Shown piece after piece: positions 15,120 to 16,622 of a stretch of DNA of 16,622 bases. Each line of letters starts with the position of its first letter. Positions within the stretch are counted from its first letter, which is position 1. Both the position numbers and the translations under genes were made by a program. Source of the DNA: Gammaproteobacteria bacterium (lineage in GTDB: Bacteria > Pseudomonadota > Gammaproteobacteria > Arenicellales > JAOTYS01); the NCBI GenBank assembly GCA_029861795.1, contig JAOTYS010000049.1:1-16622 (forward strand), in the 5' to 3' direction. The notes under the pieces were generated by a model. It did not search any database. It was not told the origin of the DNA and saw only the letters and a program-made list of their open reading frames with translations.

Positions 15120-16622
15120 CACTCTCGCAACAACGGACGCACCCAGAAAGGGACGGCTGCGATACCCACTCCTATCATTACGATGGCTATAGCCGCCTCA
15201 TCGGGCTGCACCATAAGCTTGCCCACCCCCACGAGCCACCCGAATGTGCTGATAGCGCAGCTTAGAACCGCCACCATCCCGCTACGCAGCTCGCGCCGCG
15301 GTCGCGTGACATCCTCGGTGAGCCGACGGGCGGTCTCTCTCCAGAAACCCGGAGGCCCTACGCGACGATAGAACTCCTCGAGCCGAGCCGCATCGGTTGG
15401 CGGCGCGAACAACGCTGTCATCACCACCACGCCAGTCGAGATTACTGACATTAACAAGAGCCGGAGCCAATCGGCCTCGACCGTCAGGATCAAGATCGGT
15501 GCAACCACGAGCGATACCACGATTGCCGCGATCTCGGAATAAAGATTCACACGCTCCCACAACCAGCGGAGCACGAGCACCGCCCCAGTCCCGGCGCCGA
15601 ACAGCAGCGAGATCTGCCACGCCGTCTGGATCGAGCCCAGTCGCACCATGATCGCGAGTGCGATGCTCAAGACAACCAGATTTGACAAGCGTGCCACGAT
15701 GACCAACTCTCGCTGGGAGGCCTTACGCTTGCGCACGTGCTCAACCCAGATCGACTTGTACAGGTCGTTGCTCCAGTAGCTCGCTCCCCAGTTGAGGTGT
15801 GTGTCGAGGGTTGAGGCCAGTGCCGCGAGCATGCCGGTTAGCATTAGACCCCGAAAACCAGTGGGCAGCAGTTCGTCCATCCCCCGCACGAAGACGGTCT
15901 CACGCTCCGAGATAATTGTTTCCGTTAACACAGCGTTTGGGTCAAAGGGAAAGATGACTAAGAGTGCGATGGCGATGGGTAGCCACAACAGGCTGCGCAC
16001 GACAATCTGTGTCAGAGTGAAGATGGTGCCGGCAAGCCGCGCGTCGCGATCGGTGGCGCACGCCATTGTGCGTTGTGCAAGATAGCCCGTACCGTCACTG
16101 TTCATCTGGAAAAACCACTGCAGCGAAATGATCACCACAAACGGCATCAGGGCCTCGCCAGCGGGCGGGGCGAAACTCAGCATGCGCTCGGCAGCACTCG
16201 GCCCGTAGTGCTGTACAACGCTATCGAGCATTTCATCCCGCCCGCCCGCAGCATGCACCGCGATGACCGCATAGCACGCCGTGCCGACTAACATAATGGC
16301 GAGCTGCATAACGTCGGTACGGATCACGCTTCTCAGACCACCGGTGGTCGAGTAAAGCGCCACGAACAGGAGCATGGCAAAGATACTCAACACGTTGTTG
16401 GTGGTGGCCACGGACTCCTCAAGACCAGTCACCCCCGACGCGATGACCAGTCCGGTCGATGCGATCCAGCCCGAGACAAGCGCGAACCCGCGCGCGGGCA
16501 GCCAATCGTGCCAGGGCAGAAAGATCTCGAACAAGCGTGTGGCGGCAATCAAAACGAACGCCATAACGACACAGTTGATCACCGTGCCGTAATACACAGC
16601 CTTCAGTCCACGCAGCAACACC
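15119..16622 (-). CDS. Sodium:solute symporter, SSS family (5' end outside window)
   Basis: About 500 C-terminal residues of a polytopic inner-membrane transporter; the start lies beyond the right edge. Recognisable SSS features are ALYSTTGGLRSVIRTDVMQL (the family signature region around helices 4-5), a long run with FFQMNSDGTGYLAQRTMAC, and ASTLDTHLNWGASYWSNDLY, the region near helix 8 that helps form the sodium site. About ten hydrophobic segments are visible, with a cytoplasmic insert VGPPGFWRETARRLTEDV near the C-terminus and two further helices after it. The family couples sodium entry to uptake of sugars, amino acids, carboxylates or ureides; the solute cannot be inferred. The stop TGA directly borders the MITE, so the natural terminator is probably displaced or supplied by the repeats. 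Confidence 0.88.
   Translation of the reverse strand, partial: VLLRGLKAVYYGTVINCVVMAFVLIAATRLFEIFLPWHDWLPARGFALVSGWIASTGLVIASGVTGLEESVATTNNVLSIFAMLLFVALYSTTGGLRSVIRTDVMQLAIMLVGTACYAVIAVHAAGGRDEMLDSVVQHYGPSAAERMLSFAPPAGEALMPFVVIISLQWFFQMNSDGTGYLAQRTMACATDRDARLAGTIFTLTQIVVRSLLWLPIAIALLVIFPFDPNAVLTETIISERETVFVRGMDELLPTGFRGLMLTGMLAALASTLDTHLNWGASYWSNDLYKSIWVEHVRKRKASQRELVIVARLSNLVVLSIALAIMVRLGSIQTAWQISLLFGAGTGAVLVLRWLWERVNLYSEIAAIVVSLVVAPILILTVEADWLRLLLMSVISTGVVVMTALFAPPTDAARLEEFYRRVGPPGFWRETARRLTEDVTRPRRELRSGMVAVLSCAISTFGWLVGVGKLMVQPDEAAIAIVMIGVGIAAVPFWVRPLLRE

Noticed and set aside
15108..15371. Plus-strand frames opposite the symporter gene
   Set aside because: They are antisense shadows of a well-supported transporter with clear family motifs.

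Overview
The window looks like a chromosomal segment of an uncultured-type proteobacterium, probably a gammaproteobacterium. This rests on gene style only: an HD-GYP c-di-GMP phosphodiesterase, an LpxL-like acyltransferase, Gram-negative surface-glycan genes and REP-like palindromes. No rRNA, tRNA, CRISPR or phage gene was seen, so the taxonomy is an inference.

Left part (1-5152): the window opens on a decayed minus-strand gene (about 28-450) that keeps an NGPS-type motif but has an in-frame TAG. Next come an intact membrane HD-GYP sensor (503-2122, +), an MFS transporter (2274-3524, -) and a secreted alpha/beta-hydrolase of the LpqC/PHB-depolymerase type (3908-4756, -). Two gene-poor gaps of about 0.4 kb flank the hydrolase.

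Middle (5153-12024): a rearranged surface-polysaccharide island. On the plus strand are a stand-alone acyl carrier protein, an 18-codon stub of what may have been an adenylate-forming enzyme, a second remnant of the same gene family as the remnant at the window start (minus strand), a sulfotransferase 5' fragment joined out of frame to the 3' part of a family 2 glycosyltransferase, and an intact family 2 glycosyltransferase (6745-7581). Facing it on the minus strand is a four-gene run: an LpxL-like acyltransferase homologue (11949 to 11011), a family 2 glycosyltransferase, a polysaccharide deacetylase-like protein (joined to the glycosyltransferase by a TGATG overlap), then a class I methyltransferase. 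Together they suggest assembly and decoration (sugar transfer, deacetylation, methylation, formerly sulfation, perhaps acylation) of an extracellular glycan. The acyltransferase homologue lacks the HX4(D/E) catalytic dyad.

Right part (12025-16622): housekeeping or catabolic genes: an FAD-dependent amine/amino-acid oxidoreductase (+), a membrane-anchored M28 metallopeptidase (-) and a sodium:solute symporter (-) whose 5' end lies beyond the window. Between the last two lies a stack of repeats: two palindromic REP-like elements, a short direct repeat, and a MITE of about 197 bp with imperfect terminal inverted repeats of about 40 bp, inserted next to the symporter stop codon.

The strongest observations are the decay and shuffling signatures in the glycan island (paired remnants of one gene family 5.2 kb apart, the chimeric junction at about 5885, the ACP with its truncated partner), the dyad-less acyltransferase homologue, and the MITE. 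I found no complete novel defence or mobile system.
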